Shown: positions 23,596 through 31,464, counted from the stretch's first letter. The stretch is 31,464 nucleotides of DNA from Phycisphaerales bacterium (GCA_020639095.1 JACKHH010000034.1:1-31464); one strand, 5' to 3'. Notes: generated by a model from the letters alone, not told the origin. Made by a program: numbers and translations.

Positions 23596-24006
23596 CTACG
23601 CGAGCATCCGCAAACTCGCGGACGCCATCGTCTTGCTGATATCCATCACGGTGACGTTGGCTTCGTACACCCGTGACGCCATGAGTGCATTGACCATCTC
23701 GGTGCTGTAGTTCACGTTGGGCATCCGAACATAACCCGCTTTCGGGCCGCTCTTGATCGCGTCCGGATGATCCGGCGCGAGCACCAGGCGGAACGGCTCC
23801 TGACTTTCGACGATCTTCGCGATCCGCACGCCCGCTCCGCCATTCGCATCACCGCTGGCAAACAGCGGCACGCGGCGGCGATAGGGATTCGCAAAACCGT
23901 TCGCGTCACGCGTCGCGTACATGTTGGCGATGTTGCCCGCGATCGTGTCGAGGTTCGTGCGTTGCGCCACGAGCGCCGACGTGCTGATGTCCATCGTCGA
24001 AAACAT
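23596..24006 (-). CDS. flgC: FlgC, proximal rod protein
   Basis: FlgC is a rod subunit. The protein is 136 residues (the family is about 134-140). The N-terminal rod helix is seen as MDISTSALVAQRTNLDTIAGNIANM, with an arginine-rich segment (YRRRVPLFA) where FlgC typically has YRRK. The C-terminal helix reads YVRMPNVNYSTEMVNALMASRVYEANVTVM, the FlgC signature. The ribosome site GAGGGAG lies before ATG 24006. It starts 30 bases after flgB. Confidence 0.95.
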   Translation of the reverse strand: MFSTMDISTSALVAQRTNLDTIAGNIANMYATRDANGFANPYRRRVPLFASGDANGGAGVRIAKIVESQEPFRLVLAPDHPDAIKSGPKAGYVRMPNVNYSTEMVNALMASRVYEANVTVMDISKTMASASLRMLA

Positions 24007-24036
24007 ATTGCGTCGTCTCCCTCAAATCGCCCGGCG

Positions 24037-24474
24037 CTACACGCGTCCGGCGATCGCCTTCCGTAGCCCGTCGAACCTGCCCTTGAGCAGCGTCGTCGTC
24101 ACCTCGTGGAGCATGGCGTTCTGCGCCAGGTCCGACATCTCGCGTTCGATCGACATATTTGTGCCATCGTGGAACAGCACGTTTTCACCCGGCTTGGTCG
24201 CGGGTGTAATGTCCAGCGAACCGTCGTCGCGCGTCTTCACCTGCTTGCCGTCCAGTTCCAGCGCCTTGTTGGGATCGCTTCCCCGATTCTTCAACGCCTT
24301 CGCCAGCGTCTGCTGAAACTCGCCAAGGTCGAGGTGCTTGGCTTTGTAGTTCGGGGTGGACATGTTCGCGACGTTCTCCGCGATCATGCGATGCCGCGCC
24401 TGCGTATACGACCACGCCGCCTGCAAAGCAGGTGTCGCGCCGCGATTCATCAGGTTTTCGAACATCCCAGCCAT
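24037..24474 (-). CDS. flgB: FlgB, proximal rod protein
   Basis: FlgB is a rod subunit made with FlgC. I chose ATG at 24474 (AGAGGGA upstream), giving 145 residues starting MAGMFENLMNRG; an upstream ATG at 24636 would add 54 non-conserved, arginine-rich residues. The rod helix AWSYTQARHRMIAENVANMSTPNYKAKHLD is typical, and the C-terminal half holds NMSIEREMSDLAQNAMLHEVTTTLLKGRF, matching the VNxExExxxxAxNxxxY pattern with the usual terminal helix. It is the first structural gene of the unit, after a 176-base gap that contains a sigma-54-like site. Confidence 0.95.
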   Translation of the reverse strand: MAGMFENLMNRGATPALQAAWSYTQARHRMIAENVANMSTPNYKAKHLDLGEFQQTLAKALKNRGSDPNKALELDGKQVKTRDDGSLDITPATKPGENVLFHDGTNMSIEREMSDLAQNAMLHEVTTTLLKGRFDGLRKAIAGRV

Positions 24475-24612
24475 GTCGTCCCTCTGGTACCGGCCTGACG
24501 CGTCCGGTTTCCTCGCGCAATTCGGCGTGCTGCGCCTTGTTGCACGTCCTGTTCCGCTTCCGGAAATCGCGGTTTTCACCGCATTCCCGCTCGCCATCCC
24601 AAAAAACCGGTC

Positions 24613-24628
24613 GGCAATTCCTGCGCCC
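24613..24628 (-). promoter_or_regulatory. Possible sigma-54 promoter before flgB
   Basis: On the minus strand GGGCGCAGGAATTGCC (24628-24613) has the invariant GG and GC with the required 10-base spacing and matches TTGC exactly. It differs from the consensus TGGCACGRNNNTTGCW at four places. The predicted start is near 24602, giving a leader of about 128 bases to flgB. It lies just downstream of a sigma-54 activator gene, which makes it attractive, but a 16-base weak match can occur by chance. Confidence 0.3.
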
Positions 24629-24650
24629 CCGCGCACAACCTGCCGGTCCG

Positions 24651-26051
24651 TTACCTCGCGCCCACCATCTCGCGCTGTGCCTTCAACTCGCTCTCGCGTT
24701 CGCGTTCTTCACGCCACTGCTTGAGCTTCATGCCCAGCGTCCGCACACCCATCCCCAAGGCCTTCGCCGACTTCTCGCGATGTCCGCCGAACTGCGCCAG
24801 CGTCCGCTCGATCAACCGACGTTCCATATCTTCCAGCATCCGCCCATGACGCAGCGGCTCGCCGAACTCCATCTGCGGCGTCGCCCCCCGCAGCCAATCC
24901 TCGATCAGCTTGGGCAGCACCTTGTCACCGGTCAGCAGAGCAGCCGCCCGCTGGCAGAGGTTTTCCAATTCACGCACGTTGCCCGGCCAGTTGTATCCCT
25001 GAAGCAAGCGCAGCGCTTCGGTAGTGAAGACTGGCGGCTTGCGTCCTTCGACCTTCGCGATCTGCGTCATGAAGTGACGCGCCAACAGCGGAATGTCCTC
25101 GCGACGTTCGCGCAGCGGCGTGAGTTGCACCGGCAGCACATTCAAACGGTAGTACAGGTCTTCGCGGAAACGCTTCTGCGCGACCCAGTCCGGCAGGTCG
25201 CGGTTCGTCGTCGCGATCACCCGCACGTCGGCCCAGCGCGTCGTGCTGCTGCCCACGCGTTCGAACTCACCTTCCTGCAACACGCGGAGCAGCTTCGCCT
25301 GAAGCGGCAACGCCATCTCCGAGATTTCATCGAGCAGCAGCGTGCCACCGTCCGCCAACTCGAAACGTCCCTTACGCGTGCGATCCGCGCCGGTGAACGC
25401 ACCGCGTTCATGCCCGAACAGCTCGCTTTCCAGCAGGTTTTCCGACAGCGCGGCACAGTTCAGGCACAGCATCGGCTGATCCGCGCGCCGCGACGCTTCG
25501 TGTACCGCCGACGCAACCAGTTCCTTGCCCGTACCCGATTCACCGGCAATCAGCACGGTGCCGTTGCTCCGCGCGATCTGCGCGATCTTCACGCGAAGCT
25601 GCACCATCGCGTCGCTGTCGCCGACGAGTTCGCGCCTCGGCTGGCGATCCGCGAGCGACGCCCGCAACACTTCGTTTTCCTTCGCGATCTGCCCGTGACG
25701 CAGCGCCCGCTCGACCTGCACGACGATCACGTTGGCGTCGAACGGTTTCTGCATGTAGTCGAACGCGCCGTACTTCAGCGCTTCGACCGCCGTATCCACC
25801 GTGCCATACGCCGTCATCACAATCACCGGCACATCACAGCCGCCATTGCGCACCTCACGCAGCAGCTCAACACCGGTCATGTTCGGCATCTTCAGATCGG
25901 TCAGCGCCAGATCGAAACGCCCGGTCAGTATCTCCGGAAGCGCCGCCTGCGGATCGTCAAACGTCTCGACCACGTGATCCTCGCGCCGCAGCGTTTCCGC
26001 GAGCGAGTCGCGCAGCATTGCCTTGTCATCTACCACACAAATTCGCGCCAT
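24651..26051 (-). CDS. Sigma-54-dependent response regulator (FlrC/FlgR type)
   Basis: This NtrC-family activator probably turns on sigma-54-dependent flagellar genes. The protein is 466 residues. The receiver domain (1-120) has the acidic pair DD at 8-9, phosphorylation site Asp52 (TDLKMP), Thr80 and Lys102. The AAA+ domain has Walker A GESGTGKE (170-177), the sigma-54-contacting GAFTGA at 217-222, and Walker B GGTLLLDE at 235-242. The C-terminal FIS-type helix-turn-helix is at about 411-447. The start overlaps the kinase stop by 1 base, so the two are a matched pair. It resembles FlrC or FlgR; the exact name is not certain. Confidence 0.93.
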   Translation of the reverse strand: MARICVVDDKAMLRDSLAETLRREDHVVETFDDPQAALPEILTGRFDLALTDLKMPNMTGVELLREVRNGGCDVPVIVMTAYGTVDTAVEALKYGAFDYMQKPFDANVIVVQVERALRHGQIAKENEVLRASLADRQPRRELVGDSDAMVQLRVKIAQIARSNGTVLIAGESGTGKELVASAVHEASRRADQPMLCLNCAALSENLLESELFGHERGAFTGADRTRKGRFELADGGTLLLDEISEMALPLQAKLLRVLQEGEFERVGSSTTRWADVRVIATTNRDLPDWVAQKRFREDLYYRLNVLPVQLTPLRERREDIPLLARHFMTQIAKVEGRKPPVFTTEALRLLQGYNWPGNVRELENLCQRAAALLTGDKVLPKLIEDWLRGATPQMEFGEPLRHGRMLEDMERRLIERTLAQFGGHREKSAKALGMGVRTLGMKLKQWREERERESELKAQREMVGAR

Positions 26052-26902
26052 CAGTTGCTCCCCTGCTTGCTTGCGATCGGCAACGTCAGCACCATTTCAG
26101 CGCCGCCGCCCACGCGATCGATCACCCGTATGCCGCCACCGTGAGCTTCCGCGATACGATGCGTGATCGCCAAACCCAAACCGGTGCCTGAGTCCTTGGT
26201 TGTAAAGAATGGATTGAAGATACGGTCCTTGAGTTCGTCGGCGACGCCCGCGCCGTTGTCCGCGATGTGAATTGCGAGCGCGTCGCCGTCGTTCGCCTCC
26301 GTTGCAAATACCCAAACGCAGCCTTCCTCACCGGCTGCGTCGAGTGCGTTGAACAGCAGGTTCTGAAGCGCTCGCTTCACCTGCGCCCCGTCGACTTCCA
26401 GCAACGCGTCCGTCGTCGCTTCGTCAACGTGAATCGTCGCATTCCGCGACCGCCGAGCCGGTTCCACGCAGTCGAGGCATTCGGACAGCAGCGGCGCGAG
26501 TTCCACCATCAAGCGTCGCGGCTCCGCCCCGCCGGCGAACGCGAGCACATCGCCCACGATGCCATCGAGCGTCCGCACACCGGCATCGATGCGCTCCGCC
26601 AGACCGAGCGACTTCGCATCGCCTTCCAGATCACGCATCAGCAGCGACGCGTAAAGCTGGATGCCCGCGAGCGGATTGCGAATCTCGTGCGCCACGCCCG
26701 CAGCCATCTCGCCCAGCGCCGCCAGCCGCTGCTTACGCGCCAACTCGCGATTCTTCTCCGCGATCTCGTCGTGCAACCGGCGCGTCTCACGCAGCAACCG
26801 GTCGTGCGAGCTTTTCAGCCGCTCGGTGACCTCGTTGTACGCGTTGATGATCGCGCCCAGTTCGCGTTCGCGTTCCGTAATGTTTGGTGCCGCCAGTTTC
26901 AT
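26051..26902 (-). CDS. Cytoplasmic histidine kinase without sensor domain (FlrB/FlgS type)
   Basis: This kinase probably phosphorylates the response regulator encoded next to it. The protein is 283 residues with no membrane segment and no PAS domain. A coiled-coil N-terminus (about 10-60) leads to the H-box with His72 (AAGVAHEIRNPLAG), the N-box with Asn185 (NLLFNALDAA), the G1 box IADNGAG (from 213), the F-box FNPFFTTKD and the G2 box GTGLGLAI. FlgS of epsilon-proteobacteria and FlrB of Vibrio have the same simple layout and also serve flagellar sigma-54 switches. It overlaps the FlgN-like gene by 4 bases (ATGA). The input signal is unknown; sensing the export gate, as reported for FlgS, is a possibility only. 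Confidence 0.92.
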   Translation of the reverse strand: MKLAAPNITERERELGAIINAYNEVTERLKSSHDRLLRETRRLHDEIAEKNRELARKQRLAALGEMAAGVAHEIRNPLAGIQLYASLLMRDLEGDAKSLGLAERIDAGVRTLDGIVGDVLAFAGGAEPRRLMVELAPLLSECLDCVEPARRSRNATIHVDEATTDALLEVDGAQVKRALQNLLFNALDAAGEEGCVWVFATEANDGDALAIHIADNGAGVADELKDRIFNPFFTTKDSGTGLGLAITHRIAEAHGGGIRVIDRVGGGAEMVLTLPIASKQGSN

Positions 26903-27387
26903 GCGTCTTCGTGCATCCGTTCACGCAACACGGGATCAACCTGCGCCGCTCCGGCGTACGCAGCCACGGCCTTGCGGTTCGCGTGTACCGCGCTGAGCGC
27001 CGCGCCCGTCCGCTGCTTGCGAATCTGCAAACGGTTCGCGTCTTCCGCATCGGCTGCGATGACGCGTGCCAGCGTCGTCCGCGCGTCGTCGAGCATCTTC
27101 TCAACCGCCGACCGCGTATCCGCGGGCAGCGCGTCCTTCGCCTCATCCCACTTCGCCCGCAGCGGTTTCAATTGCTTGCCCACTTCGAGCAGTTCGCCGG
27201 TCAGACGCTGCCGCTGGGCGAGCACCTTCAGCAGCGGCCGGGTGTCATCCACTGCGACCAGCTCCTGTTGCTTTTTCCCCAGCGACTCAAGGTCTCGGTA
27301 AAGTCGCGACTGACGGCGGAGCAGGTCCACCATCCCCGGGATCGCCTCGCGTTCCCCACCGGCCATGTTTGCTCGATCGTGATTCAT
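26899..27387 (-). CDS. FlgN-like flagellar export chaperone
   Basis: The product is 162 residues from ATG at 27387, which overlaps the TPR gene stop by 4 bases (ATGA); an upstream ATG at 27444 exists but would overlap that gene more. It is almost all helix and highly charged, with a FlgN-type plan: MVDLLRRQSRLYRDLESLGKKQQELVAVDDTRPLLKVLAQRQRLTGELLEVG near the N-terminus, followed by another long helix (TRSAVEKMLDDARTTLARVIAADAEDANRLQIRK). The motif L..Q..LY..L..L...Q..al is the FlgN family pattern. FlgN holds the hook-filament junction proteins FlgK and FlgL, which are not in this window. The call is by pattern and is moderate. Confidence 0.65.
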   Translation of the reverse strand: MNHDRANMAGGEREAIPGMVDLLRRQSRLYRDLESLGKKQQELVAVDDTRPLLKVLAQRQRLTGELLEVGKQLKPLRAKWDEAKDALPADTRSAVEKMLDDARTTLARVIAADAEDANRLQIRKQRTGAALSAVHANRKAVAAYAGAAQVDPVLRERMHEDA

Positions 27388-29786
27388 TTCCGCACCAACT
27401 CCTGCGACATCGTTTCGGACACCCAATCGAAGTACTTCCGCCACTGATCGCGCGACTCGAACTGCCCAGCCTCTTTGAACTGTGCTTCGTCGATCGTGTT
27501 CACCAGAAACTGCGCCCGGCGCAGCGCCGTCTCCGCCTCTTCGCGTCGCCCCAGCGTCAAATCGCAGTTGATCACCTGCACGTACGCACCCAGCGCCGCG
27601 GGCGATTCCTTGTACAACCAGGCAGCCCTTTCATAGAGCGCCAGCGCTTCGCGATAACGCCCGAGTTCGTATTGACACGCGGCTTCGTATAGACGTGCAT
27701 CCTGCAAGTAGAGCGCTTCGAGTGCGTCGAGCTTCGACTCGCCCTTCTCCGAAAGTCGTTCGACGAGCTTGTGAAACACATCGGCTGATCGATCCAGTCG
27801 TTCGCGACGCTCCGCGTCAAGGCGTTTCGACTCGCCCGCGAATTCCGGCGAGAGCAAATCCTTCTTGATCGCCATCGCGCTCTGGTACAAACCGTGCGCC
27901 AGCAGGAACCGCGCCCGCGCGTTGCGCTCATCATCCGGATAGCGTTGGAGGATTTCGTCGGCGACCGCGACCGCCTTCTCGTGGCGACCCTGACGTGCGT
28001 ACAAGTCCGCAAGCAGGTACAACGCGTCGCGATATTCCGGAGCGTTCGGCGTGAAGATCGGCGAGTCGTCCACGATCTGGTGCAGCGCTTCCTCAGCCGC
28101 CTCTTCGCCCTTCGCGCCCGTCGCCATCAAACTCTGTGCCAGCGGAATTAAGGCAGCCGTCGCATACGGCGAACGCGGAAAACTGCTCAAATTCCGCTGA
28201 AACGCCTCGACCGCTTCGTCGTAGCGCCCCTCGGCTTGCAATGTTTTCCCCAACCGCAGCAGCACGCGCGGCAGCATTTCAGCGTCCGCACGCTCCGTCA
28301 CGAAGCGCTGGAGAATCTTGATCGCCCGATCGTTGCGCCCCGCTTCCTCGTACAACGTCGCAGCCGTCCACACCGCCTCGCTGCTGCGCTTCTCGTTCAG
28401 CGTGCTGAGCCAGGCAAGCTGCACCTGATTATCACCAGCCGCGACCAACATCTCGCCGGCGCGGGCATGCGCATCGCTGCGTTGTTCAGGTGTCGTTTCG
28501 TCCGACACATCCGCCGCGATCTCCTCGAGTTCGTGGGCATACGCCACTTGCACATCCGCCAACCGCACCAGGTGTCGCGCCATCAGATCGGTATTGTCGG
28601 CGGGTACCAGCGACAGCGCGAGCTTCTCATACTCGACCGCGACCGCCAGTTCCCCCTCGTGCATCGCGCGCTCAGCCACCACCGACAGCGACGTTCGCAC
28701 CACGTCGGGATTCACCAACCGCGTATTCGGCAAGCGCGACAGGTCCTTCACCGCGTCGCGGTACTCGTCGAGCGCCTCGTCGAAGCGATCCATCGTCGCC
28801 AGCGCTTCCGCCAGCGCCACGCGTGACGCGGCCACGTACGTCGGATTCGCCCGCGACGCGATGACATCACGGAAAATCGCGATCGCCTCTTCCGGACGCT
28901 GGGCGCGACCGTCGAACATCACGACGCGACCGAGCAGCCAACCCGCCTTGGGATAAACCGGATCACCCACCGACACCGTGTTCAGCAATTCACGAACAAC
29001 CCGCTCCGCCTCGTCGTACCGCTGTGCCTGACGCAGCGTCAACGCCACCAGGTACTGGTATTCCGCACTGTGATCCGTGCCCTGAAAGCGATCGCGGTAA
29101 CGCGCCAGCAGCAGATCGGCTTCACGCAGTTCTTCTTCGCCGGAAAGCGTCGCGATCCGTCGATCCAGCGCCCAGAGCAATTGCTTCGGCGAGTTCTCAG
29201 CGTCCGCGATGAACGCGTCGAGCATCTGATTCAACTGATTTGCCGGCACGTGCAGCGGGTAGTCGCTGATCTCGATGATCCGGCGACGATCCGCCAGCGC
29301 AGGCGGGCCTTCTATTGCAGCGGCTGCTTGATAGTGTTTGATTGCAAGGTCGTATTGCCGCACGCGTTCGAATACGTGGGCCATGTTGCGTTCGTCGCGT
29401 GCGGTAAGCTCCGCACCGAGTCGCGACGCGAGTTCGTACAAACTGACAACCAGTTCCGGCGTGTTTTCCGGGGCGCCGGCTTCGCTTTCGAGACGTCCGT
29501 AGTTCGAACGCGCCAAGTACACATTGAGCGTACCGCGCATCGCGTCATCCAAATCGTCCCACTTCAGCAGTCGCTTCGCGCGCTTTTCCGCATCATCGAA
29601 GCGGCCCCGCTCCATCATCACACGGATGTATTTGAGATGTTCATCGACGCTGATCTTGCGATCCGGGGCTTTGACTTGCGTCACGACCCCGACCAGCAGG
29701 ATTGTGGAAACCAGAAAGGCGGGGATTTGCCACTTGCCCGCGACGCGCTCGGCGAGAGTTGCAGTTGGTGCGTTGTGGTCGCTCAT
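27384..29786 (-). CDS. Large membrane-anchored TPR protein, role unknown
   Basis: The product is 800 residues from ATG at 29786, with GGAGG and AAAGG purine tracts just upstream; an ATG at 29858 lacks a ribosome site. One hydrophobic segment at about 20-38 (IPAFLVSTILLVGVVTQV) anchors it, probably with the bulk outside the cytoplasm. The rest is helix-turn-helix repeats of TPR type, e.g. RGRFDDAEKRAKRLLKW, AQRYDEAERVVRELL, EGRYDEAVEAFQRNLSSFP, QGRHEKAVAVADEILQRYPDD and LGRYREALALYERAAWLYKES. I do not recognise the family. It is coupled to the FlgN-like gene by an ATGA overlap. A scaffold for flagellar or envelope proteins is a reasonable inference, no more. Confidence 0.85.
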   Translation of the reverse strand: MSDHNAPTATLAERVAGKWQIPAFLVSTILLVGVVTQVKAPDRKISVDEHLKYIRVMMERGRFDDAEKRAKRLLKWDDLDDAMRGTLNVYLARSNYGRLESEAGAPENTPELVVSLYELASRLGAELTARDERNMAHVFERVRQYDLAIKHYQAAAAIEGPPALADRRRIIEISDYPLHVPANQLNQMLDAFIADAENSPKQLLWALDRRIATLSGEEELREADLLLARYRDRFQGTDHSAEYQYLVALTLRQAQRYDEAERVVRELLNTVSVGDPVYPKAGWLLGRVVMFDGRAQRPEEAIAIFRDVIASRANPTYVAASRVALAEALATMDRFDEALDEYRDAVKDLSRLPNTRLVNPDVVRTSLSVVAERAMHEGELAVAVEYEKLALSLVPADNTDLMARHLVRLADVQVAYAHELEEIAADVSDETTPEQRSDAHARAGEMLVAAGDNQVQLAWLSTLNEKRSSEAVWTAATLYEEAGRNDRAIKILQRFVTERADAEMLPRVLLRLGKTLQAEGRYDEAVEAFQRNLSSFPRSPYATAALIPLAQSLMATGAKGEEAAEEALHQIVDDSPIFTPNAPEYRDALYLLADLYARQGRHEKAVAVADEILQRYPDDERNARARFLLAHGLYQSAMAIKKDLLSPEFAGESKRLDAERRERLDRSADVFHKLVERLSEKGESKLDALEALYLQDARLYEAACQYELGRYREALALYERAAWLYKESPAALGAYVQVINCDLTLGRREEAETALRRAQFLVNTIDEAQFKEAGQFESRDQWRKYFDWVSETMSQELVRK

Positions 29787-30147
29787 CCTGAGCCTTTCCT
29801 CCAGCCAACGAGCGTCCACGCCCGCGACGACCGACCGCACCAAATTGAGCTTCAACATGCCCGGGGCGGATCAAGCGTACTGGCTTGTCGGCAAATCTTG
29901 CCGAGCGTCTTGACCGCTCCTGCGCGAATTGCCGAAGCCTTCAATTCACGCGGACGAATCGCCGCAAAACGCGCACACCCATACCAGTACAGGCTGCGCA
30001 ATCGATCCGTTTTTCAGCATAAGAACAGGGGATGGCGGGTCGTACCCGGACGCGTGACGCGACCTGTCACACGCCGAAAAAAGTCGCGCGCAACGGCGCA
30101 AAAAACGCGACGACTTTCGCTAAAGATGAAGTGCCTGTGCGGCGTGA
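29787..30147 (-). other. 361-base gap between the LysM and TPR genes
   Basis: No convincing gene lies here. It holds the terminator-like hairpin at 30077-30117. It also has a short perfect palindrome CGGCAA/TTGCCG with a 3-base loop (29889-29903). On the minus strand GCCGACAA, 7 of 8 bases of a sigma-28 -10, overlaps that palindrome, but no TAAA lies 15 bases upstream. If the terminator works, the promoter of the TPR-FlgN-kinase-regulator unit should lie between about 30076 and 29800; I could not identify a clear one. Confidence 0.5.
30077..30117 (-). terminator. Likely Rho-independent terminator after the LysM gene
   Basis: On the minus strand AAAGTCG(T)CGCG pairs with CGCGCGACTTT, giving an 11-pair stem with one bulged T and a loop of about 15 bases. 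A T-run (TTTTTT, opposite the A-run 30077-30082) follows the 3' arm. It lies about 30 bases after the LysM stop codon, so it may end a short transcript before the TPR gene. Confidence 0.5.
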
Positions 30148-31035
30148 TTATTCCGGCGGGAGGCGCAACGTCATGCCCGGACGCAAACGCTGCGGATCAC
30201 CGTGTACAACATCGCGGTTCAGCTCCAAGAGCTCGGGCCAACGCGCCCCAGCCCCCAGAACACGCTCCGCAATAGCGTAAAAACTATCGCCACTGCGCAC
30301 GGTGTACGTGCGTGCACTCGCCGTCGAGCTATTCGTTGATGTGGCTGGCGCTGACGTTGATGTCGCCACCGGCTCACTCGCTGCAACCGTCTCCGCCGGT
30401 ACATCAGCGGGCAGCGCCGGCAAACGAATCTCGCTGCCCACACGCAGCACGTTCGGGTCGCGCACCTGCGGATTGGCCTGAAGAATCAGCGGCACGTGCC
30501 GCCGACTGCCGTAATACACCTCAGCCAACGCAGCCAGCGTGTCACCCGGCTGAACGCGGTAAACCTCGATCGCAGTCAGGTCGACCGCCCCGGCAGCACT
30601 GTCCGCCGGGACATCACGCCCCACGCGGTCACTCAGCGTCGGCGCCTCAATCACCTGCTCATCGCGCGCGGGCGGCGAAATCTCCGTCGGTCCGGTCAAT
30701 GCCTGCGGAGTCGCCCGCTCGGATACGCCGGGCACCCGGCTCGCTGTCAGCGGCATGCCGTCCGTTGGCGAACCCCGGTGCGACGACGACCGGCGCGGCG
30801 ATTCCGTCTGCCGCGTCGCGGACGAGGGCGATCGTTCCGTCCGACTCGACTGCTCCCGCGATGCGGGCGCGGAGCGACCACCAGTCTGCTCATCAACCCC
30901 ATGCTCTGGGCGGGATACCGGTTCGGGACCAAGGGTAATCGCGGATTGCGCGGTCTCGTCGCGTGTGTAGTACCAACCTGCGACGACGACCACGATCAGC
31001 GCCAGCGCCATCCCTGCTTTCACGTCCTTGCGCAT
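30148..31035 (-). CDS. Membrane-anchored double-LysM protein
   Basis: The product is 295 residues. An N-terminal helix (about 8-24, GMALALIVVVVAGWYY) with a basic start acts as an anchor. A long Ser/Arg/Pro/Thr-rich linker follows (about 26-150), then two LysM domains: about 157-208 (EVYRVQPGDTLAALAEVYYG ... VLRVGSEIRLP) and about 244-295 (RTYTVRSGDSFYAIAERVLG ... LRPGMTLRLPPE). LysM domains bind peptidoglycan, so it probably tethers the inner membrane to the cell wall. No catalytic domain is present. It starts with AAAGGA before ATG 31035 and has its own likely promoter and terminator. Link to the flagellum is by neighbourhood only. Confidence 0.92.
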   Translation of the reverse strand: MRKDVKAGMALALIVVVVAGWYYTRDETAQSAITLGPEPVSRPEHGVDEQTGGRSAPASREQSSRTERSPSSATRQTESPRRSSSHRGSPTDGMPLTASRVPGVSERATPQALTGPTEISPPARDEQVIEAPTLSDRVGRDVPADSAAGAVDLTAIEVYRVQPGDTLAALAEVYYGSRRHVPLILQANPQVRDPNVLRVGSEIRLPALPADVPAETVAASEPVATSTSAPATSTNSSTASARTYTVRSGDSFYAIAERVLGAGARWPELLELNRDVVHGDPQRLRPGMTLRLPPE

Positions 31036-31181
31036 TTCACGAATCCTTTCGCTGCGCGGCGACCGACCTTACGGCGGCGAGTTATCTCGGGAGCATCGAA
31101 AAAGTGTGCGCTGGCCGGGGTGAGTGCTGAAGCGCGCCTGTGCAAACCCAGGACCACCGCACCGCGCTCCTGCTCCGCCAG

Positions 31182-31210
31182 ATGCTACGTCGCGCCCAGC
31201 CCCCGGTCAA
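31182..31210 (-). promoter_or_regulatory. Likely housekeeping (sigma-70 type) promoter for the LysM gene
   Basis: On the minus strand TTGACC (31210-31205; consensus TTGACA, 5 of 6) is followed after exactly 17 bases by TAGCAT (31187-31182; consensus TATAAT, 4 of 6). The predicted start near 31175 gives a leader of about 140 bases. The surrounding 31036-31303 gap holds no gene that I can support. Confidence 0.45.
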
Positions 31211-31303
31211 GGAAAACTAAGCGCCCGCTGACAATCCCGCACGGCTCGCACGGACGGGCTCGGTTCCGCGAATCGCTCAGCGGCGATCACCTGCGCGACG
31301 ATC

Positions 31304-31464
31304 CTAGTAGCCGAAAGCCTGCGGCGGTGTTTGCGACCACGGCGCCGCCATCCAATAGTCGTACCCTTCCGCATCCGGCGACGGTTCCAGGTTCAGCGGC
31401 CCCGATCGGTCGCCCGAACCATTGCCGTTGCCCGACTGTCCGCCGCCGCGCTGCCGAAGCGCCG
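31304..31464 (-). CDS. C-terminal end of an unrecognised protein, 5' part outside the window
   Basis: An open frame enters from the window edge and ends at TAG (31304-31306), giving 53 residues. It has a Gly/Asn/Ser-rich linker (GGGQSGNGNGSGDRSG) followed by LEPSPDAEGYDYWMAAPWSQ and ends QAFGY. The aromatic-rich tail and even codon choice look like real coding sequence rather than a random frame, but it is short and no family is recognised. Confidence 0.5.
   Translation of the reverse strand, partial: ALRQRGGGQSGNGNGSGDRSGPLNLEPSPDAEGYDYWMAAPWSQTPPQAFGY

Noticed and set aside
24520..24540. A second sigma-54-like site (AGCACG then TTGC) before flgB
   Set aside because: The spacing is one base too long and the GG is AG, so it was dropped in favour of 24613-24628.
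24475..24636. N-terminal extension of FlgB from ATG 24636
   Set aside because: The added 54 residues have no family similarity, and a good ribosome site precedes the ATG at 24474, where FlgB homology begins.

Overview
The window is one long, same-strand flagellar gene cluster, all on the minus strand, so transcription runs from high to low coordinates. It comes from a GC-rich bacterium. The gene order (flgB-flgC-fliE-fliF-fliG-fliH-fliI-fliJ ... flgD-flgE-flbD-motA-motB-fliL-fliN-fliO-fliP-fliQ-fliR-flhB-flhA-flhF-flhG-...-fliA) is that of the large fla/che operons of Gram-positive bacteria, spirochaetes and planctomycetes. Cytoplasmic-membrane and periplasm-facing features, a sigma-54 activator, and junctions filled with 7-bp repeats and REP-like hairpins make a planctomycete-like Gram-negative the best guess. 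That assignment is inference; no rRNA or other marker is present.

Layout in transcription order. The head (31464-24651) holds the C-terminus of an unrecognised protein, a membrane-anchored double-LysM protein with its own likely promoter and terminator, a large membrane-anchored TPR protein, a FlgN-like chaperone, a histidine kinase without a sensor domain, and a sigma-54-dependent response regulator. The last four are translationally coupled by 1-4 bp overlaps. The basal-body block (24474-17719) is flgB, flgC, fliE, fliF, fliG, fliH, fliI, fliJ. The hook block (17693-13094) is a MotE-like protein, fliK, flgD, flgE and flbD. The stator and switch block (12987-9940) is motA, motB, fliL and fliN. 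The export gate (9895-3163) is fliO, fliP, fliQ, fliR, flhB and flhA. The tail (3191-1) is the placement GTPase flhF, the ATPase flhG, a small two-helix membrane protein, and the start of the flagellar sigma factor fliA, cut by the window edge.

The genes cover building the rod, MS ring, rotor, export gate and hook, setting hook length, supplying the stator, choosing the flagellar site (FlhF/FlhG), and timing expression by a sigma-54 stage (kinase plus activator at the head) followed by a sigma-28 stage (FliA at the tail). Filament genes, chemotaxis genes, flgF/G, flgK/L and flgM are not in the window.

The most unusual points are these. There is no fliM between fliL and fliN, while FliN carries two copies of the FliM-type CheY-binding peptide. 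The stator looks sodium-type. Three related double-hairpin REP-like elements and five 7-bp repeat arrays sit exactly at gene junctions inside the operon. A TPR protein and a two-helix protein of unknown role are built into the flagellar transcription unit. I found no CRISPR array, tRNA, rRNA, transposase or defence system, and no wholly new multi-gene system.
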